Positions 1 to 8,773 of a stretch of 62,762 nt of DNA are shown here, piece by piece. Source of the DNA: Luteibacter sp. Sphag1AF (GTDB taxonomy: Bacteria; Pseudomonadota; Gammaproteobacteria; Xanthomonadales; Rhodanobacteraceae); assembly GCF_014192715.1 (NCBI RefSeq), contig NZ_JACHYH010000012.1, forward strand, positions 1 to 62,762, given 5' to 3'. Every line of letters starts with the position of its first letter. The stretch's first letter is position 1. The notes beneath the pieces are model-generated. The model ran no database searches and was not told the origin of the DNA. It saw nothing but the letters and a program-made list of their open reading frames with translations. The position numbers were made by a program, and so were the translations under genes.

Positions 1-32
1 ATCTGTTCTTCGCTGAACTTCGACTTCTTCAT
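1..32 (-). CDS. IS3-family transposase OrfA, N-terminal fragment (runs off window)
   Basis: Read on the minus strand, the first 32 bases give the start of a protein beginning MKKSKFSEEQI, the usual N-terminus of the IS3-family OrfA (helix-turn-helix subunit of the transposase). The ATG lies at 30-32 and is preceded by an AAGGAG ribosome binding site at about 40-45. The rest of the gene lies outside the window. IS3 OrfA binds the element ends and is joined to OrfB by programmed frameshifting. Only 10 codons are visible, so the subgroup cannot be assigned. Confidence 0.75.
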   Translation of the reverse strand, partial: MKKSKFSEEQ

Positions 33-79
33 ATAGAGCTCCTTGGATGGGAAACTCTACTTCCGTCTGGCTCGAACCA
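1..79 (-). mobile_element. End of an IS3-family insertion sequence (partial)
   Basis: Contains the OrfA start and its upstream end. On the minus strand the element plausibly begins TGGTTCGAGCC at 79, with the 5'-TG terminus typical of IS3 elements. Its inner part (CGGAAGT) loosely resembles the terminus seen at the right edge of the window. The exact border is inferred because the other end of this copy is not in view. Confidence 0.5.
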
Positions 80-138
80 ACGAGGACGCTTCAGAAGCTT
101 CAGACGCTCTGTCGGAAGGGTGCGCATTGAATTTCTAG

Positions 139-312
139 CGGACGCAAGCCTCGTTGAGGCGGGAACAGAAAACGCTATCGGTTCCGGGCGACGGGTTTGC
201 ATCAATGGTGTTGTTACTGGGGCAGTACTTCGAGGCTGAGAGCAGGTTGAATGACAACGTTAACCGGGATTACGAGGCGGCAGCAGGGCGGTATTTTCAA
301 CAAGCAAGGTGA
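139..312 (+). pseudogene. C-terminal fragment of an unknown gene beside the IS end
   Basis: An open frame from 139 to the TGA at 310-312 has no credible start with a ribosome binding site. Its last 35 residues (starting MVLLLGQYFEAESRLNDNV, from 205) look like real protein, rich in acidic and aromatic residues. It abuts the IS end and is followed 15 bp later by an intact small gene. One reading is the tail of a larger gene cut by the insertion, possibly a toxin-like gene with its partner downstream. No family is recognised. Confidence 0.35.
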
Positions 313-327
313 CGTAAACATAACGCC

Positions 328-717
328 ATGACCCATTCCACCATTTCACTTCCCCCATTGCACGACGGTTTCCTTAGAGGCTTTCTGGTCAAAGATGACC
401 AAGTCAGGCTGTTTGTAGAAAGTGTGTCCGGCGAAACTTTCACAGTGCTACTTTCGGGCGTGAAGCGCTTTAACGTCGATGGGTTTGCGGAGGGAAACAT
501 CATTCTTGACTGCGAGTTATTGGCAAGTCCCGAGATACCGAATGATCTTCTGGTTGCGCTCAACCATGGCGGAACGAGCAACAAGGAGCTCGAACAGTTG
601 CGTGCGGCTGTGGCCGATGGCACGTATCGGCTCTTCGTTATTTCGCCGAGCTACGGCGCCACGGTGGTTGCACTGATAAAGGGACTGTCCGTGAGGGAAG
701 GTACTTTCATGGACTGA
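328..717 (+). CDS. Small hypothetical protein (129 aa), orphan
   Basis: Starts at ATG 328 and ends at TGA 715-717. The product is a soluble 129-residue protein with no signal peptide or membrane segment. The first half is beta-rich with hydrophobic/charged alternation and the second half has a helical stretch around residues 83-98. I do not recognise the family. It sits 15 bp after a truncated reading frame next to an IS, and its base composition is lower in GC than the core genes further right. This would fit an immunity-type orphan left behind after its partner was lost, but there is no direct evidence for that. No clear ribosome binding site is visible. Confidence 0.6.
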   Translation: MTHSTISLPPLHDGFLRGFLVKDDQVRLFVESVSGETFTVLLSGVKRFNVDGFAEGNIILDCELLASPEIPNDLLVALNHGGTSNKELEQLRAAVADGTYRLFVISPSYGATVVALIKGLSVREGTFMD

Positions 718-826
718 AAAGCGTCATTGGAACTTCGTGGCGAAGATGCCGGGTGCAGGTTATACATTGGGGTATGCGAATACGGATGTTCTGGTCCCGC
801 TCTATGAGAGCATCATCCAGACTTGA
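695..826 (+). pseudogene. Short coding-like fragment, start missing
   Basis: A frame offset from the preceding gene runs from 695 to TGA 824-826 and includes the protein-like stretch MPGAGYTLGYANTDVLVPL (from 746). There is no start codon with a ribosome binding site. It may be the tail of a decayed gene. From 827 to 958 I see nothing coding. Confidence 0.3.
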
Positions 827-958
827 AGCTAAGCCTTGGGGCTGCTTTTGCTGGGTGCATTGCTGAAGGTGCCTTCGATAAGAAAAGAAGGCCATCCGGA
901 TAAACGCCCGCCGTATGATGCATTCACGCCTTGCTGAAAAATCAGGGCTGCACCTAAA

Positions 959-998
959 AGAAGCGTCGATTGCAGCAATCTCTGCAATCGACGCTTCT
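959..998 (-). terminator. Strong intrinsic terminator after the metalloprotease gene
   Basis: Perfect 17-bp inverted repeat: arms at 959-975 and 982-998, loop CAATCT. On the minus strand it is followed by a short U-run (AAAA at 956-959 on the plus strand). It lies 40 bp past the stop of the minus-strand protease gene. The stem is unusually long for a terminator. Confidence 0.75.
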
Positions 999-1038
999 GT
1001 GCGACGAATCATGCCGCCATAGTGCGCAGCCTCGCGGT

Positions 1039-2271
1039 TTAGCGATATCCAGCCACGCGCACTGCGCTGGCGTTCAACACCCTCACATTCTCACTGCTCC
1101 CGGCCACGCCTGCCGGTGCTCCGTTGATGACGTTCGCGGGGCTGGACCACACGTTGTAGCGGGTGCAGCCGCCGCCTGGGCAGTCGTAGGCCATGACGGT
1201 GCGGGCGTGTGCGGCGGGGTTGGTGTGGCCGTGGCCCCATGCGTAGAGGGAGCCGCCCGCGTTGGAGATGTCGTGGTCGGCGCTGAGGTTGTGGCCCAGC
1301 TCGTGGGCTGCGCTGTAGGAACTGGTTGCACAGCTGTTGTGCACGACGGTGAAGGCGTCGCTTTCGCGTCCGCCCAGCCAGCCCATGCCGCAGGCGTCGC
1401 CGCGGCTGACGACCATGCTGACCATGTCGGCCGCTGTGGCGTTGCGGGCGGCATGTATGTCGTCGATGCTGCCGTCGTTCGGGTTGGTCAGGGCGCGAAG
1501 GTCGTCCAGCAACGAGCCGCTGCCGGTGTAGTCGACGAGGCGGGTGCCTGCCAGTTCCAGGCGGTGTTCAATCCCGCTGTTGGCGTAGCCCTGGTTGGTC
1601 TGGGCGACGATCAGGTTGGCTGTCATGCCGGCTTCGGTGTCGTTGTGCGCAGCGTCGCGGTCGAACGCGAATAGCACGCGGATGGTGGTTGCCTGCGTGG
1701 TGGCTTCGCTGGTGGTCGCGGGGGCTCTGCCGATAACTACCGGTGTGCCGCCCGCAGGATGTTCCGGGGGAAGGGCCGAAGTGTCGACGCTGTAGACGAT
1801 GTGGTGGCCGTTTTCCATCGGCTGGATGGCGTAGGGTTTGCCGTCCACGCGCACGCTGCCCATCAGGAGGTTTCCATTGCGAACAAGGATTACCTCATTG
1901 GCTACGTCGTCCAGCGTCAGCGATTGACCGGCTGCGCGGCGCCGGTCGCCGGCGCGGATATGGCCGATCCACACAAGCGTGCCGTCTGCCATGACTTCGC
2001 TGGAGCGATGGTCGGCGACCAGGTGTTGCTGCGGGTCCAGGTTCAGCTGGACCTGCGAGCTTTTCACCGACAGCGCGGCGATGTTGACTTCGACGCGCGT
2101 CATGTTGCGCGTGGACGGCCACGAATCAACCTGCTGTGCTACCGGATCGCTGTCGTTCAACAGCGGAGAGGGCGGTGACGGCGACACGAGAGGCTTGGCC
2201 GCCCACGTAGCAAACGACAGGGAAAGGGTTGCGGCAGCCACGGCTGCCATACAGTGAGCGCGTTTGATCAC
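1039..2271 (-). CDS. Secreted zinc metalloprotease of the metzincin clan (M12-like)
   Basis: Exported endopeptidase. A signal peptide spans roughly residues 1-25 (basic start MIKRAHC, then a hydrophobic stretch ending near FATWAA). The catalytic signature HELGHNLSADHD lies at about 323-334 and fits HExxHxxxxxHD. A Met-turn (TVMAYDC) with the methionine near 360 confirms a metzincin fold. Residues 30-180 probably form a propeptide region. Cysteines near the active site (CGMGW, CATSS, YDC, GGGC) could form disulfides. GTG at 2271 is preferred as start because a GGAGG site lies 7 bp upstream; an ATG at 2307 in frame would place extra residues before the signal peptide. It is monocistronic with a strong downstream terminator. 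Substrate unknown. Confidence 0.85.
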   Translation of the reverse strand: MIKRAHCMAAVAAATLSLSFATWAAKPLVSPSPPSPLLNDSDPVAQQVDSWPSTRNMTRVEVNIAALSVKSSQVQLNLDPQQHLVADHRSSEVMADGTLVWIGHIRAGDRRRAAGQSLTLDDVANEVILVRNGNLLMGSVRVDGKPYAIQPMENGHHIVYSVDTSALPPEHPAGGTPVVIGRAPATTSEATTQATTIRVLFAFDRDAAHNDTEAGMTANLIVAQTNQGYANSGIEHRLELAGTRLVDYTGSGSLLDDLRALTNPNDGSIDDIHAARNATAADMVSMVVSRGDACGMGWLGGRESDAFTVVHNSCATSSYSAAHELGHNLSADHDISNAGGSLYAWGHGHTNPAAHARTVMAYDCPGGGCTRYNVWSSPANVINGAPAGVAGSSENVRVLNASAVRVAGYR

Positions 2272-2471
2272 AAGTGCCTCCAGGGGGCGAATGACGCCTG
2301 CATTCACCGGCGCGCCTATGCGGCCAGTGCAGGCGTGGGGATTCGGTTCTTGGACGGCACCGTATCAAGCTGTTCGGGCTGAAATCGGTAAAAAGTCGCA
2401 GTTGGAAATTTTTCGGCGATTTTTCAGAATTTTCTGAGTGAATCCGGGGCAATGCGGGGCAAATTCGGCAA

Positions 2472-3491
2472 TCAGAACCACTTGTTCCGTTTCAGTGCGA
2501 GGAAAATTCCGCCAACGATGCAGGCGACGACGCACGTAATGGCCGGATATGCCCACGGCTTGTCGAGTTCGGGCATGTGCACGAAGTTCATGCCGTACCA
2601 ACTGGTGATCAATGTCGGTGCGGCCAGCATGGCGGCCCAGCCTGCCAGCTTCTTCATCACTTCGTTCTGGCCGAAGGTCACCAGCGCGAGGTTGACGCTG
2701 ATGGCAGCGCCGAGCATTTCGCGCATGGCACTGATGGATTCGTTGACACGGAACACGTGGTCGTAGATGTCACGGAAGTAGGCGCGCAATTCATCGTGGA
2801 TCAGGTGAGGATGCAGGCGGACCAGCTGCGCCACAATGTCCTGCAGCGGCGCGACGGCCAGGCGCAGCGTCATCAGCTCGCGCTGCATGTCGTAAAGCCG
2901 CTTGATCGTCTGGCGGTTGTAGGTTTCCGCGAAGATGTCGTTTTCCAGCTCGTGCAGTTCCTGCCGGAAGTCGCGCACGATGGGCAGGAAGTTGTCCACG
3001 ATGAAGTCGAGTACGGCGTACAGCGCGTAGCTCGGGCCCATGGCCAGCAGCTCGGGGGTCTGCTCGCAGGTGCGGCGCGCGGGCGCGTACGACAGCGATG
3101 CGCCGTGGCGCACGGTCACGAAGTAGCGATGGCCCACGAAGATCTGCGTTTCGCCGAACGCGATGTTGCCCCCGACCAGCTGAGCCGTTTGCGCCACGAT
3201 GAACAGCGAGTCACCGTAGGCTTCGATCTTGGTGCGCTGGTGTGCGTGCTGCGCGTCTTCAATCGCAAGATCGTGAAGGTCGAACTCTTCCTGCAACTTC
3301 AGCAGCAGGGGTTCGTCCGGTTCGTGAAGGCCGACCCATACAAAGGTGTCGGGCTCTTTCAGCACATCGCTGATGGCATCAAGGCTGATATCACCTATGC
3401 GCCGCCCGTCATTGCGGTAGGCCACGCAGTTGATGACCATGCCGTTGCCGGATGCGGGTGCTGCTTCGGGACGAGGAGAGGGATAGGCCAT
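2472..3491 (-). CDS. corA: CorA-family magnesium/cobalt transporter
   Basis: Inner-membrane divalent cation channel for Mg2+ and Co2+, which acts as a pentamer. The 339-residue length is normal. A large soluble N-terminal domain is followed by two C-terminal membrane helices. The signature YGMNF is at 299-303, directly after the first helix, and the second helix runs to the basic C-terminus KRNKWF. The start codon ATG at 3491 is followed by a proline-rich stretch of about 15 residues before the conserved domain. It lies between two minus-strand genes with spacers, so it probably has its own promoter. Confidence 0.93.
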   Translation of the reverse strand: MAYPSPRPEAAPASGNGMVINCVAYRNDGRRIGDISLDAISDVLKEPDTFVWVGLHEPDEPLLLKLQEEFDLHDLAIEDAQHAHQRTKIEAYGDSLFIVAQTAQLVGGNIAFGETQIFVGHRYFVTVRHGASLSYAPARRTCEQTPELLAMGPSYALYAVLDFIVDNFLPIVRDFRQELHELENDIFAETYNRQTIKRLYDMQRELMTLRLAVAPLQDIVAQLVRLHPHLIHDELRAYFRDIYDHVFRVNESISAMREMLGAAISVNLALVTFGQNEVMKKLAGWAAMLAAPTLITSWYGMNFVHMPELDKPWAYPAITCVVACIVGGIFLALKRNKWF

Positions 3492-3543
3492 TCGCGCATG
3501 ATGACGCTGCCCTTGTGACAGGGCAATCGCAATGTGCGCGTGT

Positions 3544-4743
3544 TCAGTCCGGCTGGCGGCGCATCGCGATGTACAGGGCGATCCAGCCCGGCAACGCGAA
3601 CGCGATCCACGGCATGTTGCGCTGAAGGAAACCGGGTATCAGATGCGCCAGGAGGCCGACGATGGCCGCGCCCACGCACACAATGAGCACGCGGCGGGCG
3701 AACGAGCCCACGTGTCCGTCACCGCGACGCATGCGCCAGATGGCGGGCAGAAGCAGGAGCGCCAGTGGTTGGTACAGCAGCAGGTTGGCGTTGGCCCAGG
3801 CCGAATGGTGCAGGGTGGCCGACCACAGCAGGATCATGATGAGACCCGCCAGGCCAGTGAACACCGTGAACAGCGTGCCTGCGATCACGAAGATCACGCG
3901 GGCAGCACGGGCACGTGTGAAAGCCGGAATCAGCAGAAGTGCCGCGATGACCAGGCCAGCTGCGAGCAGTGGCCAGATCAGGTTGGGCGCCCGCTCGGGC
4001 GGCGCTTCCAGGCGATTGGGCGCAAGCGTGGCTTCATCGCTGACCAGGGGCTGGCCGTTGGGCAGCGTGATCGTGCGGATTTCATTTTCCAGCACCATCG
4101 GCAGGAAGCTTTCTTTCCACGCGTCCATGGGCTGGTCCGCGTAGGGGCCGAGGCCGAGGTCCATTGCCAGCATGAGCGCGGGCGCGTTGCTCATGAGGCG
4201 AGCGGTCTGCTCGCGGTAGGTCATGCCCCCGCTGCGCGCGCGAAGCTGCGTGTCCAGCACGCCGTCGAGCGCATCGTTCAATGCGTCGCGCACGCGGGTC
4301 GTGCAGTTGTCGGCGTAGTAGTCGTAGTTGTAGCGCGCGTTCTCCGGCTGGATGTTCCAGATGAGGAAACGGCGCAGCTTTTCTTTCTGCTCGTTGCTGA
4401 GATTGAGCCGCTGGTGAGTCACCTTGCGACCTTCTCCGCTGTAGAACGACACATCGGATGCCGTGGGCTCGGCGTCCATGCGGTAGCTCATCCGGCCGCG
4501 TGCAAAGTTGAGGATGAAGCCTGACTCGTCGAAGTCGAACACACCGTAATTGAAGGCAACCGCCTCTCCGCTGACGGTGTCCTTCACCTCGATGGCATCG
4601 TGGCCGAAGCGCTCCCAATAGATGGCGCCCGGCCCGTAGGTCAGCAGCGACACTTCCAGGTTGGCGGCGGGGGCATCCACGATGCCGGCGCGGGCTGCTG
4701 GCACAAGGCACAGCAGCAATAGTGCAATCAGGAAGTGACGCAT
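3544..4743 (-). CDS. DUF4105-domain membrane protein
   Basis: The 399-residue protein has a signal peptide (residues 1-19, ending ARAG). A large periplasmic DUF4105 region with GPGAIYWERFGH near residue 37 and NYDYYADNCTTR near residue 140 resembles the lipoprotein N-acyltransferase-like/NlpC-related fold described for this family. Four or so hydrophobic helices fill the last 170 residues. The His and Cys in these two motifs are candidate active-site residues. The biochemical role is not established. It sits 11 bp upstream of the corC start, so it may be transcribed with that gene. Confidence 0.8.
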   Translation of the reverse strand: MRHFLIALLLLCLVPAARAGIVDAPAANLEVSLLTYGPGAIYWERFGHDAIEVKDTVSGEAVAFNYGVFDFDESGFILNFARGRMSYRMDAEPTASDVSFYSGEGRKVTHQRLNLSNEQKEKLRRFLIWNIQPENARYNYDYYADNCTTRVRDALNDALDGVLDTQLRARSGGMTYREQTARLMSNAPALMLAMDLGLGPYADQPMDAWKESFLPMVLENEIRTITLPNGQPLVSDEATLAPNRLEAPPERAPNLIWPLLAAGLVIAALLLIPAFTRARAARVIFVIAGTLFTVFTGLAGLIMILLWSATLHHSAWANANLLLYQPLALLLLPAIWRMRRGDGHVGSFARRVLIVCVGAAIVGLLAHLIPGFLQRNMPWIAFALPGWIALYIAMRRQPD

Positions 4744-4754
4744 GGAGTGGTCGC

Positions 4755-5606
4755 TTACGCCTCGGCGGAGGTGCGGGTTACGAGGAACTGCTGCACGCGA
4801 CGGTCGTCGGCTTCGGTGACGCGGAAGACGAAATCGCCTACGGTGATTTCCTCGCCAGCCTCGGGCAGGTGCCCGAACTCGGAGGTAATCATGCCGCCGA
4901 CGGTGTCGAACTCCTCGTCGGAGAACTGCGCGCCTGCATGTTCGTTGAAGTCTGCGATGGGCGTCAGCGCGCTGACCGAGAAGCCGCCGTCCTCAAGCGT
5001 GTGCACGAGGATCGGGTCTTCTTCGTCATCGTGCTCGTCGTCGATTTCGCCGACGATCTGCTCAAGCACGTCCTCAATGGTGATGAGGCCGGCTACGCCG
5101 CCGTATTCATCGACGACCAGCGCCATGTGGTTGCGGGTGAGCCGGAACTCGGCCAGCAGCACGTTCAGGCGCATGGACTCAGGAATGAGCACGGCCGGAC
5201 GGAGCAGGGCGCGCACGTCGCAACCTTCGCTCTGGCCGAAATAGCGCAGGATGTCCTTGGCGAGCAGGATGCCGAGAATCTCGTCCTTGTCGTCGCCATG
5301 CACCGGGAAGCGCGAATGGCCGGATTCGACAACGATCGAGAGAATGACGGGAAGGGGGGCGTCGGCAGGGAGCATGACGATCTGGGCACGGGGCACCATG
5401 ACATCGTCGACGCTGAGCTCGGTCACCTTGATGGCACCCTCGACCATGGTCAGGGTGTCTTTGGAAAGCAGGCCGTTGGCCTGGGCGGCGCGCAATTCCT
5501 CGATCAATTCATCGCGGTTGCGGGGCTCGCCGGAAAACATGTGGCCCAGTCGATCCCACCAGGAACGGTGAGTCGGGCCGCTGGTACTGCCAGGGTCCTC
5601 GTTCAT
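4755..5606 (-). CDS. corC: CorC/HlyC-family protein with CBS domain pair
   Basis: Cytosolic-type CorC protein of 283 residues. Two CBS domains span about residues 75-190 (VDDVMVPRAQIVMLP marks the first, ALVVDEYGGVAGLIT the second). The C-terminal CorC_HlyC FAD-binding-like domain covers about 205-280. It lacks the DUF21 membrane domain, so it is the soluble CorC form linked to Mg2+/Co2+ efflux and membrane integrity. In many gammaproteobacteria it neighbours ybeY and phoH, as here. The start ATG at 5606 is in good context; the stop leaves 11 bp before the DUF4105 gene. Confidence 0.92.
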   Translation of the reverse strand: MNEDPGSTSGPTHRSWWDRLGHMFSGEPRNRDELIEELRAAQANGLLSKDTLTMVEGAIKVTELSVDDVMVPRAQIVMLPADAPLPVILSIVVESGHSRFPVHGDDKDEILGILLAKDILRYFGQSEGCDVRALLRPAVLIPESMRLNVLLAEFRLTRNHMALVVDEYGGVAGLITIEDVLEQIVGEIDDEHDDEEDPILVHTLEDGGFSVSALTPIADFNEHAGAQFSDEEFDTVGGMITSEFGHLPEAGEEITVGDFVFRVTEADDRRVQQFLVTRTSAEA

Positions 5607-5681
5607 TACTCTTAGATGCGCTGCCCGAAACCGGGCGGGGGACCAGTCTAGCGGAATTTGGATGACGGTTCAGGGGCGGGT

Positions 5682-6143
5682 TCAGGCCTCGTAAGGGTTC
5701 GAGATGCCCAGGCCTGCCAGGATTTTCGTCTCCAGTGCCTCCATGGCGTCTGCTTCCGCCTCCACTTCGTGGTCGTAGCCCAGCAGGTGCAGGACGCCGT
5801 GCACCGTCAGGTGGGCCCAGTGATGGGCCTCGGGCTTGCCCTGTTCGCCAGCTTCCCGGCTGACTACAGGCGCGCAGATCACCAGATCGCCGATCAGCGG
5901 CAGGTTGAGGCCGGGCGGGAGGTCTGCCGGGAAGGAGAGGACGTTGGTGGCGTAGTCGCGGCCCCGGTATTGCAGGTTCAGCGACTGGCCTTCTTCGGCG
6001 TCCACGATCCGGATGGCCAGTTCTGCCGGCTTGCGCCGACGTGCGCCGGCCAGCGCGGCCGCTACCCAGCGGCGGAAGCTGGCGGCGGCCGGCAGGCCCT
6101 TGCGAGGTACGGCATAACCTACCGAAACGAACGACTCGCTCAC
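5682..6143 (-). CDS. ybeY: YbeY endoribonuclease / rRNA maturation factor
   Basis: Single-strand-specific, zinc-dependent endoribonuclease needed for 16S rRNA 3'-end maturation and 70S quality control. The 153-residue product carries the metal-binding signature [11 protein letters not shown] at about 115-125 (three histidines). The catalytic core is preceded by [11 protein letters not shown], a conserved family stretch. Its start overlaps the phoH stop by 4 bp, giving translational coupling, and it is followed by corC. The order phoH-ybeY-corC is a classic conserved cluster. Confidence 0.95.
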   Translation of the reverse strand: MSESFVSVGYAVPRKGLPAAASFRRWVAAALAGARRRKPAELAIRIVDAEEGQSLNLQYRGRDYATNVLSFPADLPPGLNLPLIGDLVICAPVVSREAGEQGKPEAHHWAHLTVHGVLHLLGYDHEVEAEADAMEALETKILAGLGISNPYEA

Positions 6144-7123
6144 TTATGCGCCTCGGTGCTCTGCTCGAACGCCTCGTATGCGCGCACGATCTTGGCAACC
6201 AGCGGGTGGCGGACTACGTCGCGGGAGGTGAAGAAGGTAAAGCTGATGCCGTCCACGCCGCGCAACACCTCGATGGCGTGGCGCAGTCCCGAACGGATGT
6301 GGCGCGGCAGATCCACCTGCGAGACGTCACCCGTGATGACAGCCACCGAGCCGAAGCCGATGCGCGTCAGGAACATCTTCATCTGTTCCACGGTGGTGTT
6401 CTGGGCTTCGTCCAGAATCACGTAGGAATCGTTGAGGGTGCGCCCGCGCATATAGGCCAGCGGGGCGATTTCGATGACGTTGCGCTCGATCAGCTTGGCT
6501 ACCTTCTCGAAGCCGATCATCTCGTACAGGGCGTCGTACAGCGGACGCAGGTACGGGTCGATCTTCTGGCTGAGGTCGCCCGGCAGGAAGCCGAGCTTCT
6601 CGCCCGCTTCGACGGCGGGGCGCACCAGCAGCACACGCTGCACGCGGTTGTTTTCCAGTGCTTCGACGGCGCTGGCCACGGCAAGGTACGTTTTGCCCGT
6701 GCCGGCCGGGCCCACACCAAAGTTGATGTCGTGGGTGGTGATGGCGTGCAGGTAGCGGGCCTGATTGGGGCCACGTCCCTTGATGACGCCGCGTTTCACC
6801 TTGATGGTGACTTCCTGCGCGGACTCTGCCGCCTGTTCCACCAGTGCGTCGATGCCCGACTCGGCCAGGTGCAGATTGACCATGGCGCCCGTCAGGACTT
6901 CGTGTTCCGTGGCGTCATACAGGCTGCGGATCACGCGCTCGCCCGCCCGTGCGGCATCGTCGCTGGCGATGACGCGGAACAGGTTGCCGCGGTGGTCGAT
7001 TTCCAGGCCGAGGCGCAGCTCGATCTGCCGGATGTGTTCATCGAAGGGGCCGCAGAGGTTCGCCAGGCGGGCGTTGTCTTCGGGTTCGAGGGTGAAATCG
7101 CGTTGCGAAAGACCGTTGGTCAT
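6140..7123 (-). CDS. ybeZ: PhoH-family ATPase (YbeZ)
   Basis: Cytosolic NTPase of 327 residues that partners YbeY in RNA processing. The Walker A motif GPAGTGKT is at 138-145 and a Walker B-like YVILDEAQN lies about 90 residues later. The N-terminal 110 residues correspond to the KH-like/PhoH leader domain common in this family. Its stop overlaps the ybeY start by 4 bp. ATG at 7123 is the start. About 65 bp separate it from miaB, so the genes may share a transcript. Confidence 0.93.
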   Translation of the reverse strand: MTNGLSQRDFTLEPEDNARLANLCGPFDEHIRQIELRLGLEIDHRGNLFRVIASDDAARAGERVIRSLYDATEHEVLTGAMVNLHLAESGIDALVEQAAESAQEVTIKVKRGVIKGRGPNQARYLHAITTHDINFGVGPAGTGKTYLAVASAVEALENNRVQRVLLVRPAVEAGEKLGFLPGDLSQKIDPYLRPLYDALYEMIGFEKVAKLIERNVIEIAPLAYMRGRTLNDSYVILDEAQNTTVEQMKMFLTRIGFGSVAVITGDVSQVDLPRHIRSGLRHAIEVLRGVDGISFTFFTSRDVVRHPLVAKIVRAYEAFEQSTEAHK

Positions 7124-7189
7124 AGGTATCTATGCATCACATGGATGTCGGTGGGGTCGGAGCGTGCATGGCGAAGCAGGCGTACTGCG

Positions 7190-8542
7190 TCATGACGCCT
7201 GGGCCAGCACCTCATTGTCCAGGCGCACGCGCCCACGCAGCGAGTTGGACATCGCCTCGGTGATGACCACGTCCACGAACTGGCCGATCATCCGCGGGTG
7301 GCCCGGGAAGTTGACGTAGCGCATGTTCTCGGTGCGGCCGGTCATTTCGTTGGGGTCTTTGCGGCTGGGCTTTTCGACAAGCACGCGCTGCACGGAGCCG
7401 ACCATCGCTTCGTTGATCTTGCGCGCGTTTTCGTTGATGGCCGCCTGCAGCCGCGTGAGGCGCGCGTGCTTGACCTCGGCCGGCGTGTCATCGGGCAGGT
7501 TGGCAGCCGGCGTGCCGGGACGCGAGGAGAAGATGAAGGAGAAGCTCTGATCAAAGCCGACGTCGGCGATCAGCTTCATGGTCTTCTCGAAATCGTCGTC
7601 GCTTTCGCCGGGGAAGCCCACGATGAAGTCGGACGAGATGCAGATGTCCGGACGCACGGCGCGCAGCTTGCGGATGCGCTGCTTGAACTCGAACGCCGTG
7701 TAGCCACGCTTCATTGCGGAGAGGATGCGATCAGAGCCGGCCTGCACGGGCAGGTGCAGGTAGTTGGCAAGCTGCGGCACGTTGGCGTACGCCTCGATCA
7801 GCGAGTCGGAAAACTCCAGCGGGTGCGACGTCGTGAAGCGGATGCGGCCGATGCCGTCAATTTGGGCAATGGCGTGGATCAGCACGGCGAGGTCGGCGAT
7901 GCTGCCATCGTGCATCGGGCCACGATACGCATTGACGTTCTGGCCCAGCAGATTGACCTCGCGCACGCCCTGTTCGGCGAGCTGGGCGATCTCGACGATC
8001 ACGTCGTCGAACGGCCGGCTGATCTCCTCGCCACGGGTGTACGGCACCACGCAATAGGAGCAGTACTTCGAGCAGCCTTCCATGATGGAGACAAAGGCGG
8101 TGGGGCCTTCGGCGCGCGGCTCCGGCAGGCGGTCGAACTTCTCGATTTCCGGGAAGCTGATGTCCACCTGTGCCTTGCCACTGGCCCGGCTGGCTTCGAT
8201 CATCTGGGGCAGGCGGTGCAAGGTCTGCGGGCCGAACACCAGGTCCACGTGCGGGGCGCGCTTCAGGATCGAGTCGCCCTCCTGCGACGCGACGCAGCCG
8301 CCCACGCCGATGAGCACGGGCTTGCCGTCGCGCTTGTGCTGCTTCCAGCGCCCCAACTGACTGAAGACCTTTTCCTGGGCCTTCTCGCGGATGGAGCAGG
8401 TGTTGATCAGGATGACATCGGCTTCCGCCTCGTCCTGGGTGAGTTCCAGGCCGTGCGATGCCTTGAGCACGTCGGCCATCTTGGCCGAGTCGTACTCGTT
8501 CATCTGGCAACCGTGGGTCTTGATGAAAAGCTTGCCGCTCAT
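7190..8542 (-). CDS. miaB: tRNA-2-methylthio-N6-dimethylallyladenosine synthase
   Basis: Radical-SAM methylthiotransferase that adds the 2-methylthio group to i6A37 of tRNAs reading UNN codons. The length of 450 aa is normal. The N-terminal UPF0004 domain has its cluster cysteines at C12, C49 and C83. The radical-SAM motif CSKYCSYC places C157, C161 and C164. A TRAM domain ends the protein (FVDVVITEA...LRGRV). It is first in the minus-strand run leading to phoH-ybeY-corC, all functions that touch RNA maturation or sit next to it by conserved order. Confidence 0.96.
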   Translation of the reverse strand: MSGKLFIKTHGCQMNEYDSAKMADVLKASHGLELTQDEAEADVILINTCSIREKAQEKVFSQLGRWKQHKRDGKPVLIGVGGCVASQEGDSILKRAPHVDLVFGPQTLHRLPQMIEASRASGKAQVDISFPEIEKFDRLPEPRAEGPTAFVSIMEGCSKYCSYCVVPYTRGEEISRPFDDVIVEIAQLAEQGVREVNLLGQNVNAYRGPMHDGSIADLAVLIHAIAQIDGIGRIRFTTSHPLEFSDSLIEAYANVPQLANYLHLPVQAGSDRILSAMKRGYTAFEFKQRIRKLRAVRPDICISSDFIVGFPGESDDDFEKTMKLIADVGFDQSFSFIFSSRPGTPAANLPDDTPAEVKHARLTRLQAAINENARKINEAMVGSVQRVLVEKPSRKDPNEMTGRTENMRYVNFPGHPRMIGQFVDVVITEAMSNSLRGRVRLDNEVLAQAS

Positions 8543-8773
8543 GGCGAGATACCGGAATGCGTGGGATGCGTCGAACCGCGCAGTTTACGCTGGCCGGGCC
8601 TTTGCCGCCACCGGTGGCCCGGTCAATCAATGACTTGGGCTCGTTTTTGCGACCTGGAACACTTGGCAGCGGGGTAGGGCTGGGGCACACTCGCGCCCAT
8701 GGTCCACGCCGCACGTTCAGGGGAAAGCGCCGGCCACAACGCCTGTTGTTTCCCGCGATCACGCCCGGCCCTC

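Noticed and set aside
71-83. 13-base match CTCGAACCAACGA between the left edge and the T-arm of tRNA-Asn (36899-36911)
   Set aside because: Looked like a possible attachment-site duplication, but the match is short, centred on the conserved T-loop sequence, and no integrase is present. Chance is likely.
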